Below are positions 9,860 to 23,092 of a stretch of 64,000 bases of DNA, piece by piece (position 1 is the stretch's first letter; every line of letters begins with the position of its first letter). Position numbers and translations under genes: made by a program. The stretch is from NCBI GenBank assembly GCA_002914805.1, contig JXTB01000714.1, forward strand, positions 87,016-151,015, given 5' to 3'. The DNA is from Parasponia andersonii. Its lineage: Eukaryota; Streptophyta; Magnoliopsida; Rosales; Cannabaceae. A model generated the notes under the pieces. That model was not told the origin of the DNA and searched no databases. It saw only the letters and a program-made list of their open reading frames with translations.

Positions 9860-12800
9860 TCACACGTGATACTTTTTCAAGTGCTGAGCGTTCCATGTGT
9901 TCGATAGGCTCTTCCCAGTCTTGAGTTCTTTCAGGACATACGCACCATTGTCAAGTGCTTTGATCACCTCATAGGGTCCAACCCAGTTGGAGTCTAGCTT
10001 CGAGAAATTCCCTATTCTGACCTTCAAGACCCAATCCCCGGTGTTAAATCGACGAGCGCTAACCTTCTTTGCGTAGTAGGACCTGGCCTGCTTATGGTAT
10101 GAGGCCAGGTGGACCAGGGCCACGTCCCTAGTTTCTTCCAAGAGGTCTGTGTTATGGCTTAGTTGCTGCTTGTTCAGTGAGGCATCTCTTACCACTTCAG
10201 AACAAAGGGTCGGGAGGCCAATCTCGGTCGGGATCACAGCCTCCGACCCGTAGACCATGGCGAATAGTGTTCTTCCTATCGACCTCTGCTCTGAGGTTTG
10301 ATGGGCCCACACAATAGCCGGTAGCTCTTCTAACTACCTACCTTTAGCCTCCTACAAGTTCTTTTTGATATTGCTAAATATGGCCTTGTTCGTTGCCTCT
10401 GCTTGGCTATTTCCCTGAGGGTAGGTCATGGATGAGAAACTGAGCCGTATATCATAGAGCTCACACAGTTCCTTAAGCTTAGCATTCTGGAACTGTGTGC
10501 CATGATCAGTGTGTATCTCCTTCGGAATCCCGTATCGACAGATTATGTTTTTCCAAATGAAATTAATCGTGTCCTCCTTATTAACGGTCGCGTAGGGTTC
10601 AGCCTATACCCATTTGGTGAAATAATCTGTGGCCAGTAAGACCTACCTTCTTCCCCTTGGACTTCTGGAGAGCTCTCCAACGATGTCCAGGCCCTATTTG
10701 GCAAACGGCCAAGGGGTTATGTTCAAATGGAGTTCCTCCGTGGGCTGACGTTTCATGGGAGCGAACCTCTGGCACTTATCGCATTTCTTGACAAATAAGG
10801 CCACCTCAGTCATCATGTATGGCCATAAGTATCCAGCCGTCAGAGCCTTGTGGGCGAGACTACATCCGCCAAAGTGGTTGCCGCATACCCCCTCGTGGAT
10901 TTCCTCCATTAGTTTCTGCGCTTCGACGGGAGCTACACACCGCAACATCGGCCCTATTGTCGATCTCCTATACAGTCCCTCTCCCGCCATCGAGTATCTG
11001 GCAGCTTTCAATCTGATCGTCCTTGCTTCTTGGGGGTCCGCGGGTAGGTTTCCCAATGCTAAATTCTGGGTGATGTGTTTCATCCTCCCCTCGTCTGCAG
11101 AGCCAGTTGCAAATACGTGGTGTGTGGGGGTCTCTGAAGGGTCCTTCATACTCTCATCTTCTAGGAGAATCTCTGCGTGTCCGGTTGTACCCCCGATTGA
11201 CGCACTCTTATCTAGCTCGTCGGCCCTCTGGTTCATCTCCCTGGTAATCTGTTCGATATTGAAACTGCTAAAGCGGGCTTTCACCCCCATTACCTTGGAG
11301 AAGTACCTATGTAATCTCGGCTCTTTTACTTCGAACTCTCCCCTGACCTGATTCACAATCAACTGCGAGTCGGTCTTTACTGCGATGCTCTCCACTCCGA
11401 AGTGCAGAGCCAGTTTAAGACCTTGCAGCAGTGGCTCATACTCTGCCTCATTGTTCATTGCCTAGAAACCGAGCCTCAAAGCTTTCTCTACTCTGAGTCC
11501 TGTTGGGGTCTGTAGGACTATCCCGATACCTAACCCCGAGGCATTCATGGATCGGTCGGTGTAGAGAGTCCAAGCTGAAGAGGTGCGAGGCCGAGATGTC
11601 TGGAGTGGGTCATGTAGCTCGCCGAAGGATTTGATTTCCACCAAGAAATTCGCCATGACTTGCCCTTTCTTCACCACTCGAGGCCGATACTCGATGTCGT
11701 ATATCCCTAGTTCGATGGCCCATTTGGTTAGTTGTCCCGATAGGTCTGGCTTGGCCAAGATTTGCCAGATGGGGAAATCTGTATACACGGTGACTGAGTG
11801 TGCCTCAAAATATTGCCTGAGTCTTTTCTTAGCGTTGGCCAGAGCGAGGACCAGTTTCTCTGCCATACTGTATCGCGTCTCGGCATCTAGGAGCATGCGA
11901 CTCGTATAAAACACTGGCTTCTGCCTGCTGTCTTCCTCGACGAATAGTACGGCACTGATCACTACTTCGGACACTGCCAAATAAGTGTATAGGCACTCCC
12001 CCTCTACTGGGGAAGCCAAGATAGGCAGATGACTTAAGTACAGCTTGAGATCTGTTAGTGCCTTGTCCTGCTCCTCCCCCCAAACAACAGTGGAGCTTCT
12101 TTTTAGGCACTGGAAGAAAGACTTGCATCGGTCAGACATCTTGGAGACGAACCGACTGAGAGCGGCTATTTTCCCAGCTAGGTGCTGGACCTCCCGAATA
12201 GTCGAGGGTCTCTGCACATCCGCGATCGAGGACAACTGGGTCGGGTTGGCCTCAATACCCCTTCTGCTCATGATGTGCCCCAGGGACTGGCTGAAGGACA
12301 CCCCAAATACACATTTCTTGGGGTTCAGACGCATTCAATACTGCCTCAGAATCTAGAAACATTCGTCCAGATGTCTCAGATGGTCTGAAACTTCTCTGCT
12401 CTTTACGACCATGTAGTCGATGTAGACTTCCATAGTCTTCCCTAGTAGCCCGGTGAACATTTTGTTCATAAGCCTCTGGTAGGTTGCCCCTGCATTCTTC
12501 AAACCAAATGGCATGCGTCTGTAACAGTACAGACCTCACTCCGTAATAAATGCCGTGTGGATCTGGTCTTCCTCGTACAGGGGGATCTGGTTGTATCCAG
12601 AGTAGGCGTCCAGGAAACTCATCCTGTCGAATCCCACTGCTGCATCTACCGTTTGGTCGATCCTTGGCAGGGGAAAGTTATCCTTCGGGCAGGCCTTGTT
12701 CAGGTTGGTGAAATCTATGCAAGTACGGTCGTCACCGTTTTTCTTCTTCACCACCACCGGGTTGGAGACCCAGCACGGGTATACGCATTCCATGATCAGA

Positions 12801-13812
12801 CCGTTCTCTAGTAGCATCTCTACCTCCTTGTTGATCGCCCTGTTTTTCTCTGGCGTGAACTTTCGAGGTCTTTACCTGACCAAAGGGAAATTAGGGTCTA
12901 TGGTCAGCCAATGGAAGGCATGCGCGGGGTCTATCCCAGGGATATCGTCGTGGGACCACGCGAAGACGTCTTGGTTCTACCTCAGGAAACCCAACATCTC
13001 GTTCTTTTCCTCCTCGGGGAGTAGGGCACCGATTAAGACTACCTTCGCCTGTTCTGCTTCTTTCAAAGGGACTACCACCAGCTCCTCAATCGTAGATTCT
13101 GGTTCATCAGACTTCTCTTCAATCTGCTTCATGTATGCTGGCAGGCGGTCCTTTGATTGCTATCTATCTCCGGTCGAGGCGCTCGCACTCGTATCGGCTC
13201 CCCTTAGGGCGGTTGAAAAACATTTTCTTGCGGAGGCCTGGTCTCTCTTGATGTCTACTGTATAGGTACCATCCCTTGATCGATATCTTAAGACCTGATG
13301 GAGGGTGGAGGCGACCCATACATGGCGTGGATCCACCCTCTTCCCATGATGACGTTGAAGGAGGACTGGCAGTCGATAACGACGAAGTCCACATCCAAGC
13401 ATCTCTCCGCAGCGCAAATCTTCAGGGTCACGATGCCCAAGGGGCTGACCTTAGTACTGTCGAAAGCAAACAGCGGCTGACAGGTCGGCCTGAGTGCGTT
13501 TTGATTCGGGCCCATGCTCTCGAATGTGTTGAGGAAAAGGATATCGACGCTGCTTTCACCGTCGATCAGGACCCTTTCGACCAACACGGAGTCGATCTGC
13601 AGCTTAATCACCAAGGGGTCATCGTGAGGCAGGCGCACCGTGGTCAAATCTTGCCGAGTGAAGGTGATGGGGGCGGCAGAGGTGCAGCTTTCTCCCATCA
13701 TCAAATGGTTGACGAAATGGCCCATCCCCTTCAGGCGCTTCACCCTTTCTTCGATCTTTTTGAGGCATTTTTCCTTCTCCTCCCGTCCCTGGGTCAGCTC
13801 TGGTCTGCCCAC
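9860..13812 (-). pseudogene. pol region of Tat element 1: PR, RT, RNase H (two), INT (fossil)
   Basis: Reading right to left: aspartic protease region (about 13660-13290); reverse transcriptase (about 12830-12100, with WVSNPVVVKKKNG and FLDAYSGYNQIPLY); RNase H (about 12100-11640, with KPVFYTSRMLLDAETRYS); a second, plant-type RNase H domain (about 11590-11200, WTLYTD... and NEAEYE...LLQGLKLAL); and integrase with its His/Cys zinc region (about 10910-10750, CDKCQRFAP) ending at QHLKKY near 9865. The second RNase H is characteristic of the Tat lineage. The region is broken into several frames. Confidence 0.88.
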
Positions 13813-13829
13813 GATGGTCGAGACTATCC

Positions 13830-15340
13830 TTAGGGCCTGTTCTCCTGATCTGGAGGCCTGGTGGCATCTTCCTGTGGCTGGATTCTGCTGGTCTTCATGT
13901 ACTGCTTCAACTTGCTGACATGGATCGCCATCATATCCTGCGCGTAAAGGTTGCGGCAGTTGATGGTGTCATGTCCGTGATCCTTGTGAAATTGGCAGTA
14001 CCTATTCCTATTTTTCATGTGCTCAGGAACGCCGAACTTTGGCGGGTCTTTGAAAATGCCCCTGTCTCTGTTTTGGAGGTAGATCACGTCGATTGGTGTG
14101 TTGAGCTCGTATTTCGGCAGTGGGTCACGAGACGCCTTCCTCCTCTTGCCGCCTTCTTGGCCGCCTTGGGTGGGGGCTTCCTATTTCGGAGTCGGCCCTT
14201 GGTCCGGCGCAGGCCTCTTTATCCCTTGCGGGGCTGGGATCTGTGCCGGTGCTGTTGTTATCGCGGTGGAGGCCTTAGGCACTTTTTAGCGACTTTCCAG
14301 TACCCTGAATACCCCTTCCGACTTTGCCTGGATGTCCGCCATATCATACGGAAGGTTCAGAAGCAGATGGTCTGATAGCATCGATCCTGGCTGCAAGCCC
14401 CTGACGAACGAGCCTGCGGCTTGGACCGAGTCAGCATTGTGCACTAGGGACATTAGTTCTAGGAAACGTGACAGGTATTCTCTCAGAGACTCGTTCGCGG
14501 TTTGTTCTAACCGGTCAAGATCTCGCATGGATTTCTGCTGCCTCTAGGCACCTGCGTACCGCTTTAAGAAAAATTTGCAGAAATCTTCGAACCCGTTTAT
14601 AGATTTCTCTGGGAGCTGTCTGAACCATAATAGGGCCGATCCTGCCAGGGCTGTGGAGAAGACTTTGCAGGTCACAGCCTCGTCCCTGGTTTCCAAGGCC
14701 ATCTTCTGCTGAAAGTGGCATATGTGATCGAGGGGGTCGGACTTCCCCTCGAACGGCCTAAAGGTTGGGGTTGTGAAGTCTCTCAGCTTGGGCTCCATCT
14801 GGATCCAGTCGGCGAAGGCCGTTCGGTTGATCCCTCGCATAGTTTGCTCTGCCAGATCATCGGGGGTCTAGCAGTGATGGGCCCCGAGCCTTTTACTCAG
14901 CTCCGCCATCATTTCTTGCTTCCAGTTGGGAAGCATAGCTTCCGGGCGTTCTTGGTGTCTTCTGTCCACTGCTGCTCCGGCTCGGGATGGCCTCGTCTAG
15001 CTTTGTCGCTCCCACTACATCCGCGATCTGGATGGGGTGGGAACTTCCCTCGGCGGTTGGCCCCCAGACTCTTGTTGGACCTCTTTGTCAAAATCTTCCC
15101 TTCCTCACTCCTGGCTTCACTTGCCAGCAGCCCTTCGAGGCGAGCGTTATCTCTGCGCACTTCTGTGACTTCTTCTTTTAAACTCAGGACGGCCTCGTAG
15201 GCAATCTCTGCCTTCCGGTTTGCTTCTGCTAAGGCGGCAAGTATCTGGTCCAGCTTTTGCTCCAGACCGGGTTGTTCTTCCCGGGAGCTCCTTTCGGCGT
15301 CGGGACGTGTGCTCCTGGTTGTCATTCTCGAAGGTGCCAT
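13830..15340 (-). pseudogene. gag region of Tat element 1 (fossil)
   Basis: It begins near 15340 with MAPSRMTTRSTRPDAE, followed by a coiled-coil stretch (LEQKLDQILAALAEANRKAE). The central retrotransposon gag domain (FRPFEGKSDPLDHICHFQQ and ALLWFRQLPEKSINGFEDFC) lies at about 14780-14560. A short Cys/His knuckle of the Tat type (CQFHKDHGHDTINC) is near 13990. These domains package RNA in the particle. The region is broken. Confidence 0.82.
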
Positions 15341-15420
15341 CCGACGTTGTATGGCCTTTTTTTTGGAGAGAGCGTGATCGTGAAACTCCTATTCTTTTTC
15401 TCACGCTTAACGATTTTTTC

Positions 15421-15433
15421 ATAGACGGCGCCA
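15421..15433 (-). other. Primer-binding site of element 1
   Basis: On the minus strand TGGCGCCGTCTAT begins three bases inside the LTR. The first nine bases complement the 3' end of plant tRNA-Asp, as in Athila/Tat elements. Confidence 0.75.
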
Positions 15434-15436
15434 AAC

Positions 15437-15716
15437 TGTTGGAGCAGTTTTTCACCGGCTGTCCACATGTCTCTGAATTGCTGATGTTGTATCCTCCAAC
15501 TGTACACGTGTCCTTGTTATCCTAAAGAGCTTTTGACTTCAGGCAGGATCGGAGAGGCGGGGGAGGCCACCTGCAAAGACTCTCCGATGCTTAAGTCAGT
15601 TGTTTATCTTTGATTTAGGGTAGCAAAGATTTAGTTTTTCTTTGTATGAGTATATCTTTATCTTTTTGTTATGCGTACATATATATAGTCCTGGAACTGT
15701 GAACCTCATGGTTCTC
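15437..15716 (-). repeat. 5' LTR of Tat element 1, cut by the N gap
   Basis: About 280 bp match the 3' LTR from 4391 with about ten differences. The remaining 500 bp or so should lie in the N block that follows. Confidence 0.85.
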
Positions 15717-16305
15717 NNNNNNNNNNNNNNNNNNNNNNNNNNNNNNNNNNNNNNNNNNNNNNNNNNNNNNNNNNNNNNNNNNNNNNNNNNNNNNNNNNNN
15801 NNNNNNNNNNNNNNNNNNNNNNNNNNNNNNNNNNNNNNNNNNNNNNNNNNNNNNNNNNNNNNNNNNNNNNNNNNNNNNNNNNNNNNNNNNNNNNNNNNNN
15901 NNNNNNNNNNNNNNNNNNNNNNNNNNNNNNNNNNNNNNNNNNNNNNNNNNNNNNNNNNNNNNNNNNNNNNNNNNNNNNNNNNNNNNNNNNNNNNNNNNNN
16001 NNNNNNNNNNNNNNNNNNNNNNNNNNNNNNNNNNNNNNNNNNNNNNNNNNNNNNNNNNNNNNNNNNNNNNNNNNNNNNNNNNNNNNNNNNNNNNNNNNNN
16101 NNNNNNNNNNNNNNNNNNNNNNNNNNNNNNNNNNNNNNNNNNNNNNNNNNNNNNNNNNNNNNNNNNNNNNNNNNNNNNNNNNNNNNNNNNNNNNNNNNNN
16201 NNNNNNNNNNNNNNNNNNNNNNNNNNNNNNNNNNNNNNNNNNNNNNNNNNNNNNNNNNNNNNNNNNNNNNNNNNNNNNNNNNNNNNNNNNNNNNNNNNNN
16301 NNNNN
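15717..16305. other. Assembly gap (589 N)
   Basis: All bases are N. From the LTR length, the element should end at about 16213, so the gap probably hides the end of the LTR, the target duplication and some flank. Any reading frame running through it is meaningless. Confidence 0.98.
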
Positions 16306-18939
16306 TTGTTTACTCGAAACCTAACTATAATTATCATCTATCCTCATCACCACCACCGCTCTTTGTGTTCTCATAACCCGTGATCATTTTCTTTTCATTT
16401 CATCTTCATTTCACTTTCATTTTTTCATTAACACTTGGCCACCAAGTTTTCATCACACATGTACACATGTATACACACTCATCTATATATATATATATAT
16501 ATAGACACTAATTTAATAGGTATGTTTTTTATCTATCTATAAGTATTATTTTGACTAATTAAAATTAGTTATACACATATTTTCATGATAAAAAGAAGAG
16601 AGAAAAAAACATTAACTTATGCCAAATTTTGCGTATATTCATGTACTTAGTTCACTATTTTTATTCATATATATTATATGATTATAATAGAAATCAACAA
16701 TCAGTGATCTCAAATTGTTAAAGAATTCTCATCTTTTTCATTGACAAAAACAATCAAGGAGATTCTATTATGAAAATAGATAAAGAAAGAAGAAAAAAAA
16801 TTGTAATTTATTTTGTTGTAAAATTATTAAGAAAATTTTATTTTTATTATGTATTAAATTCTGTTATATATATGCAGTTTATTATTTTGTACATTTGAGT
16901 TCAAAGTGATATTGTATGTAATCAAATATAGTGTTTTAGACTAGATTTTAATGTTTTACATTTTATCTAGAATTTACTATTATAGCTTTGAATAATAAGG
17001 TAGATATGTGCTCATAAAAATAATTTAAATGTCAAAGTATATATATAAAAGATGGAATTTTAATTGACAAAAAAAGAGAGCCCTATCAATAATGTAGAAA
17101 GAAGATTGAAAAGAAGACTAATACTACTATAATGAATATTTTGAAAAGATAGTGCATTGTAACCTTCATAATTCGAATCACAGTTATTCTTTAATTTAAT
17201 CAATAGTAATGACAGCATAAAATTTGAGACATTATAATAAAAAATGAATGTTTTCATTAACTTTTTTTAAATTATTTATAAATAGATTTGGTACAAATTT
17301 TTTTCCCCGTATACTATACACGATTTTAATATAAAACTTTACTTACAAAGAAGTTGAATAAATTTACGTTTTTTTAAAATAAAATTAAAAAAAAAATGTG
17401 AATAGATTAACTTCTTTAAAACAATTATATTTTTTAACCAAAAAAAATTCAATTTGAATGACATTGCTGGAAAAAACATAAACAAATTAAAATGTGTATA
17501 GGATATATAATCAAAATAAAAACTTATTAGTATTAAGAAGAAGAAAAAAATGCACCTAGCTATTTAGTCAATAAAAAAACCTATAAATGTTATTTAAACT
17601 ATATGTATAAGATACATAACTAAAAAAATAGGTAAAAGAAAAAGATTTTCATTCTACATTATATACTAATAAATAATAATAAAGAAAAATTAATATGCAT
17701 TAAACAAAAGCACATGAAATATATTTTTTATTTATAATTTAATTGTTCCAAAAAGAATGAAAAAGGAAAAAAAATAGGTTTTATATACAAAAATAAATAG
17801 AATAATGTAATTATTAAAAATAATAATAAACTAAAATAACTTAAATAATATCAAAAAATAAAATAATTTACACAACATAAAAAATATTTTAATATATGAA
17901 TAATATAATAATAATATAAAAATTAATAAGTAAGAATTAAATAATTATAAATAAAACATACTATAATAAAATAATTTGAAAAAATTTATAAACTAAAATA
18001 CTATAAATAATTTTAATATATCAGTATAATAATAATAATAATATAAATAATATTCTTAAATGAAATTAATATAGTATAAACAAATTAATATAATAGGAAA
18101 AATAAGTATGAAGAAAATCTTAATCATTTTATAGACAAAGATCATAATTATATTATTTGATCAGTTTTTAATAAATAAATACTAACATAATAATGCTTGC
18201 CTTTTATTTTCTTAATTAGATAGATAATAGAAAAATATCAAGAAAATTTTCGTCATCAAGAATGTCAACGTAAACGTAAACAATATTACTATTGTCTTCA
18301 AAATGAATACTCTTGAATACTCTACACTTAGCTAGGATGATATTCCGAATCATCAACATAGAGACTCAAGTAATTAATTACTTATACTTAAAAGATAAAT
18401 ATTTAATATCTTAAGAACAAAAATTCATTATCTTCTCTTTTAAAGAAAAATATATAAATTAATTTCATTCTTTCCTCCTACTCTAAAAAAATTATTTTTC
18501 TAATTGTAGTGAAGAAGAACAAGAGAAAAGAGGAAAACAAAAATTGTGAAAAGAATTATCAAAATTTATCATTAGAATAATATTTTCTAATATTTTAAAC
18601 AGTACTTTGTTATATTGTACACTAATGTCATTTTATTATAAAAAATTTTAATATCTTGTTATAAAAAATTATAATATATTATAAATAATATAATTAATAC
18701 TTTATATACCGATTTATTCTATGTATATCACAACTCAATATAGTTCGCCGCAAAAACGCAATTACAAGACTTCTGAAACATAAAAAGGTATGATTTTTTT
18801 TTTTTTTTCCAACCTTGTCATGATATAGAAAAAGAAAACCCAAATACCGACAATTTGGTAGTATACTGATGAATCAGCGAAAAAAATTGAAATATGTTGA
18901 AGTAGGACAACCAAATAGACTAGGCTTATTAATAAAATG
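16306..18939. other. Very AT-rich spacer
   Basis: Long runs of A/T and ATA/TAA words, with a (TA)n run near 16485-16502. No gene, RNA or element ends were recognised. Confidence 0.5.
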
Positions 18940-19090
18940 AGTTAATTCAAGTAGTAAGAGTACGAATTATTTAGAATTTCGGTCCTATGTTCGAGTCACA
19001 TTGAGGATATATGTGAAAATTTAATATCCCTAATAGGATGAGTGAGAATTGAATAATATTAAATAATTAAAAATCATTAGTTAAGTCTCA
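18940..19090 (+). repeat. Possible tRNA-derived SINE remnant
   Basis: AAGTAGTAAGAGTACGAAT followed about 30 bases later by TCCTATGTTCGAGTC resembles the A-box and B-box of a Pol III promoter, as in plant SINEs. The tail is AT-rich and no target duplication was identified. A chance match is possible. Confidence 0.3.
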
Positions 19091-19570
19091 TTTTTTAAAA
19101 ATAAAAAAATAAAAAAACTAGGCCCACCGGGTCTTCTCAAGCCATCATAGTCTTACTTGATTTGTTATTAGTCACCCGTTGCTCACTCTACATTTTTACT
19201 AGTTGATCTCTAATTTCTACATTCCTATTTTCCATTTTTTTAAAATAGTCTTTTAATTTAACTAAGAACTTCACTTAATACTTTCATATTTCTAACTTAA
19301 GATTAGCTATTTAAATTATTATTCTCCCAAGTTGGAGGAAGTTTATGCATAATACCAATATAGGCATAACATATTTTAAAGTAATATAGTCGAATTAGGA
19401 ATTATATGTATATGATAATACAAGTACCTATTTTTTATATAAATAAAATACTATTGACCAAATTTATTTATTTTTTAAAATTACAAATAGGGATGAGAGA
19501 TTTGAATTTAATATGTCAATATTAAAAGTGGGTGTAGTTATCGTTAAGCTAAACCTACGACCACTCTAAA

Positions 19571-19757
19571 ATTTTCTTTCAACAATACGTGATAAATAAT
19601 AAAAAAAAAACAATCTATTGTGAAATAAGTTTTCTTTCAAATTTTCTTTCAACAATACGTGATAAATAATTAAAAAAAACAATCTATTGTGAAATAAGTT
19701 TTCTTTCAAATTTCACTTATTTCACAATAGATTTTTTTTAATTATTTATCACGTATT
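19571..19757. repeat. Direct plus inverted repeat (hairpin)
   Basis: A 70-bp unit starting ATTTTCTTTCAACAATACGT occurs twice in tandem (19571, 19641). An inverted copy then follows (19714-19757; CACTTATTTCACAATAG and TTATTTATCACGTATT). The second and third copies form a nearly perfect stem of about 45 bp with a short loop. No coding content. Confidence 0.8.
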
Positions 19758-20069
19758 TTTGTTATCGTTTTGATTTATTTAATATTCAATTAATTTTAGT
19801 TTATGGTATTAAAATTTATGACCAATTAAATTAGGTGACAAGTGTAATATTTTTTTTTATAAAATTTCTCAACTCATTATGGTACTTTTATACAAATACC
19901 TTTCAAAATTCATTGTAATATACACATATAAATAAATTTCCGAATGGTAATATATAGGTACAAATAAATTTATGAAATTTTAGCATGCACGTATCTCTAT
20001 CATGAATTTTTAAAGTATTTTTTATTTAAAAAATATAAATTCTTGTCCTTTATTTTGCTAAGAGTTTAT

Positions 20070-20430
20070 TGCTAAAGAATACCTTGATGTTTGACATTTT
20101 CACAATTCAAACCCTATCTTTCAATTTTTGCCCAAAAAAAAAAAAATTACCTTCACACTTTGAAATTTTAAAAATTTGTATCTTCCTCCATATTTTGCTC
20201 AATTTATGTTAGTCAAATAATTCTTTTTGGAAATATTTTAACTGTTTGGAAATAAAAATAATATAATTTGAGTTTGGAATTGTAACTTTTTGGGAAATAA
20301 ATTTATTAAAATATGGACAAATAGTACAAATTTTTTTAATTTCAAAATGTAAACATATTTTTTTAGCAGAAACCAAAAGATTTAAATTGCAAAAAGACTA
20401 ATCTTCATGATATTTTTTTTAGTCACCCTC
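20070..20430. mobile_element. Degenerate foldback MITE
   Basis: The left arm (about 20070-20210, with CCTTGATGTTTGACATTTT and TCCATATTTTGCTCAATTT) aligns with the reverse complement of the right arm (about 20290-20430, with GTCCATATTTTAATAAATT when reversed). The arms are over 100 bp but diverged. There is no coding capacity, and the ends and target duplication are not clear. Confidence 0.45.
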
Positions 20431-20439
20431 TTGCTATTT

Positions 20440-22780
20440 ATACTTTTTTTTGAACACTTCTATTTATTGGTTAGAGGAATTTGCCAATTGTATTGTATTC
20501 TTTCCCAAATGATTTTATAAAATAAAGGAGTTTTCATTTTTTCCCCCCTTAAAAACAGGGTTTTTATCAGTTTTTTTCATTTCAATAATAATATTTCAAA
20601 GAGAGAGTTTACGATTCACAATTGTTCTTATCCGAAAACACTATTCAATGCGCCAAATTTGATTTAGACTGTCCTACATCATGTGTCTCCAAATTTGCAC
20701 TCTGCACATTTATGTGAGGAATGGTAGACATTGATTTCGTACTTCTGGTTATACTTCATTACAATGTAATTTAGATAGGTTTCTCAAACGTCCGTTCCAA
20801 GGATCTGTACGTTTAACATGATTTCTTCTATTTCTTTAACATATGATTTCTTTTCAATAATTTGATTTGATAAAGGTCATATTCCAGATAATAAAGAAGA
20901 AAAAAAGCAAAAAAGCAAAATAACAAAAAAGTTCCTACTTGATATAAAGAGATTAGAGACTGACATACACCTCTGCTTAATTCTTATTTAAGGTACTTGT
21001 TATTTTTTCTTTTCCATCTGGTACTAAAGTCTTTAAGTATGCAATTTTATATAAAAGCGTACATAACTTCCAATTTATTCAGTATTAATCATGGACGAAA
21101 AGGACAGAATTAGATCAAAATTTGATCAATTTTTATTTTCATTAACTAGTTTGTATGTCAATCCAACAACTTGATTGCATGGTTCGACTCCTTTGGCTTT
21201 TATGAAAAAGCGTTTTTGTGGTTGTTTTACAACCATTAATATTATCTTAAGAAATTAGAAAAGTGGCAAATGTGCTACTTTGAATAGTGAAAGGCAATGA
21301 TTTTCATTATTTGAAAGGGTAGGTAAAGTTATGATTGTGGTTCTATATAGATGAAAGTATTGATTGTGCATTAATTCACTTTTTCAAAAGTCAATTTTTA
21401 CGTTAAATATAGAGGTCAGGTTAAAAGACTCAATTGGGACTTACTTCGGATTTTTTTTTTGCGAAAGACTTCTTGAAGGAATCAAATTAATGACTAGTGA
21501 AATTTGCTACAAAAGTAGTACAAATTTTTACAGAAAAAAAATATCCCTCGAGATAAATCCAAATTGGGACTTTACTTCAAATTTTGGGTATAGACATTAT
21601 ACCAGTGTGGATATAGACATCTTTATATTTATAATTACATAGAAGTTAAATAAAAGTTAAAGGCAATATCAAGTCTGAGATACTACTAGTAATCTTGCTT
21701 CTATATACCTAAATAATTGATATTGGACATACTTACCAAGAAAGGAACAAAAAATGAAGTGCAAGGACAAAATTTAACATATAGAGCATAGATTTTAAGG
21801 AGTTGATACATGATATTTATGTTATTTTTCATGAAAAAAAATGAAATAAACGATAGAAATATTCTCAAACAATGTATTAAAGACGTTTTTTTCATTATCC
21901 ATTTCACTTGAAGAAACATAAAATAAAACTTATAAATATTGTTGAACAAATACAAAATTACTAATAATTCTTTCCATCTTAATGGTGGAATATATAAATC
22001 TAGGTTGCTTTGGCAAATAGGATGTAGTAACGGAAGTTCTAATAAATTACTAACTTTCCTATTCCCTAGAAATTTCATTTTACACAAATCACTAGCACTT
22101 TCTTTCCTATGCAGTAACTGACTATATATAATATAATTCAAAATTCAGACTAAATCTTGATGCATTTGATCCCAAGTTAGAATAGTCACGTCCTCTACCT
22201 TATTAATTTAATTACATTGGATGTACATCTTTATGAAACAAACCATAGTACCAAATTAAACTATTATAGAACTGTTAGTCAAGACTTAGTTCAAGAATCC
22301 ACTAGGACACCAATCGAGTTACAATAAGATTAGTGAACTCAAGATATATATATATAGAGGTGAAGTAATTCAAATTTTTGCCTTTTTCTTTTATGCTGTA
22401 GGTTGCAGAAAATGGCCGTTCCCATTCTCATAACCTAATTACTAGGGAGTGACATGATGAAAAGATAAAGATTACTTCATCCTAGTAACTAAGATACTTA
22501 TTATCGAGAATCTAACATTATAGGTTCGAGTTATTCTACATGATAATCAAATTATCTGGGAACTTCATTATCTCTCCCATAATCGATGGACCGTTGGAGT
22601 GGTAGGCATATCATTAGGGGAATAAAGAAAACTGGGTAGGATTAGGATAGTTGGAATTTGGCAGCTTCACAAAGTCGTATTAACTAAAGAAAAAAAAAAA
22701 AATGAAGACAATGACAAAGGAGACACCATCATTTTCAAGGATATGTTCTTTTTTTCTCTTGTGGTCCAGTCATCAGACCA
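20440..22780. other. AT-rich intergenic spacer upstream of the FPP gene
   Basis: No convincing gene. A GGTTCGAGTTATT-like Pol III B-box word near 22522 may be another SINE scrap. A short (TA)n run lies near 22347. The small open frames here have no recognisable domain or codon pattern. Confidence 0.45.
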
Positions 22781-23045
22781 TCCTCTTTGGCGCGTCCTTC
22801 CCACCACCCAATCTATAGCAAGAACTCTTGTGAATCACCAGACTGGGCTATAACGTACTCCTTTAACTCTCTGGTGTTCTCTCATCTATACGAACCAATC
22901 TCCTACGTGGGAGACTAAACAGAGACCAAATTGCCAATACTTAATTAATATTACAGACTCACCCTTGCTACTCTGTTGGCTCTTCTGCCTTTTGCCCATT
23001 GCCTTTGACTCATTTCTTTCTTTCTTTCTTTCTCTCTTTTTTTCA

Positions 23046-23092
<47 letters not shown>

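Larger units (their letters stand above)
4391..16305 (-). mobile_element. Ty3/gypsy Tat-lineage element 1 (fossil)
   Basis: LTR retrotransposon read on the minus strand: 5' LTR at the right (from 15437 into the N gap), primer-binding site, gag, protease, reverse transcriptase, RNase H with a second RNase H-like domain, integrase, tandem-repeat arrays, an antisense gene-like unit, hairpin plus polypurine tract, and 3' LTR (4391-5167). The second RNase H, the TGGCGCCGT primer site and the antisense ORF point to the Tat lineage. The visible 280 bp of the two LTRs differ at about ten positions, suggesting insertion roughly 1-2 million years ago at commonly used plant rates. It is broken, with many breaks through gag-pol. 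The true right end lies in the gap. Confidence 0.9.

Noticed and set aside
15642-16376. Long open frames on both strands crossing the N block
   Set aside because: They are made mostly of unknown bases, so the open reading is an artefact of the gap.
21701-22141. 146-codon frame on the minus strand in AT-rich spacer
   Set aside because: No recognisable domain, composition biased by AT-richness, and no promoter or neighbouring exons.
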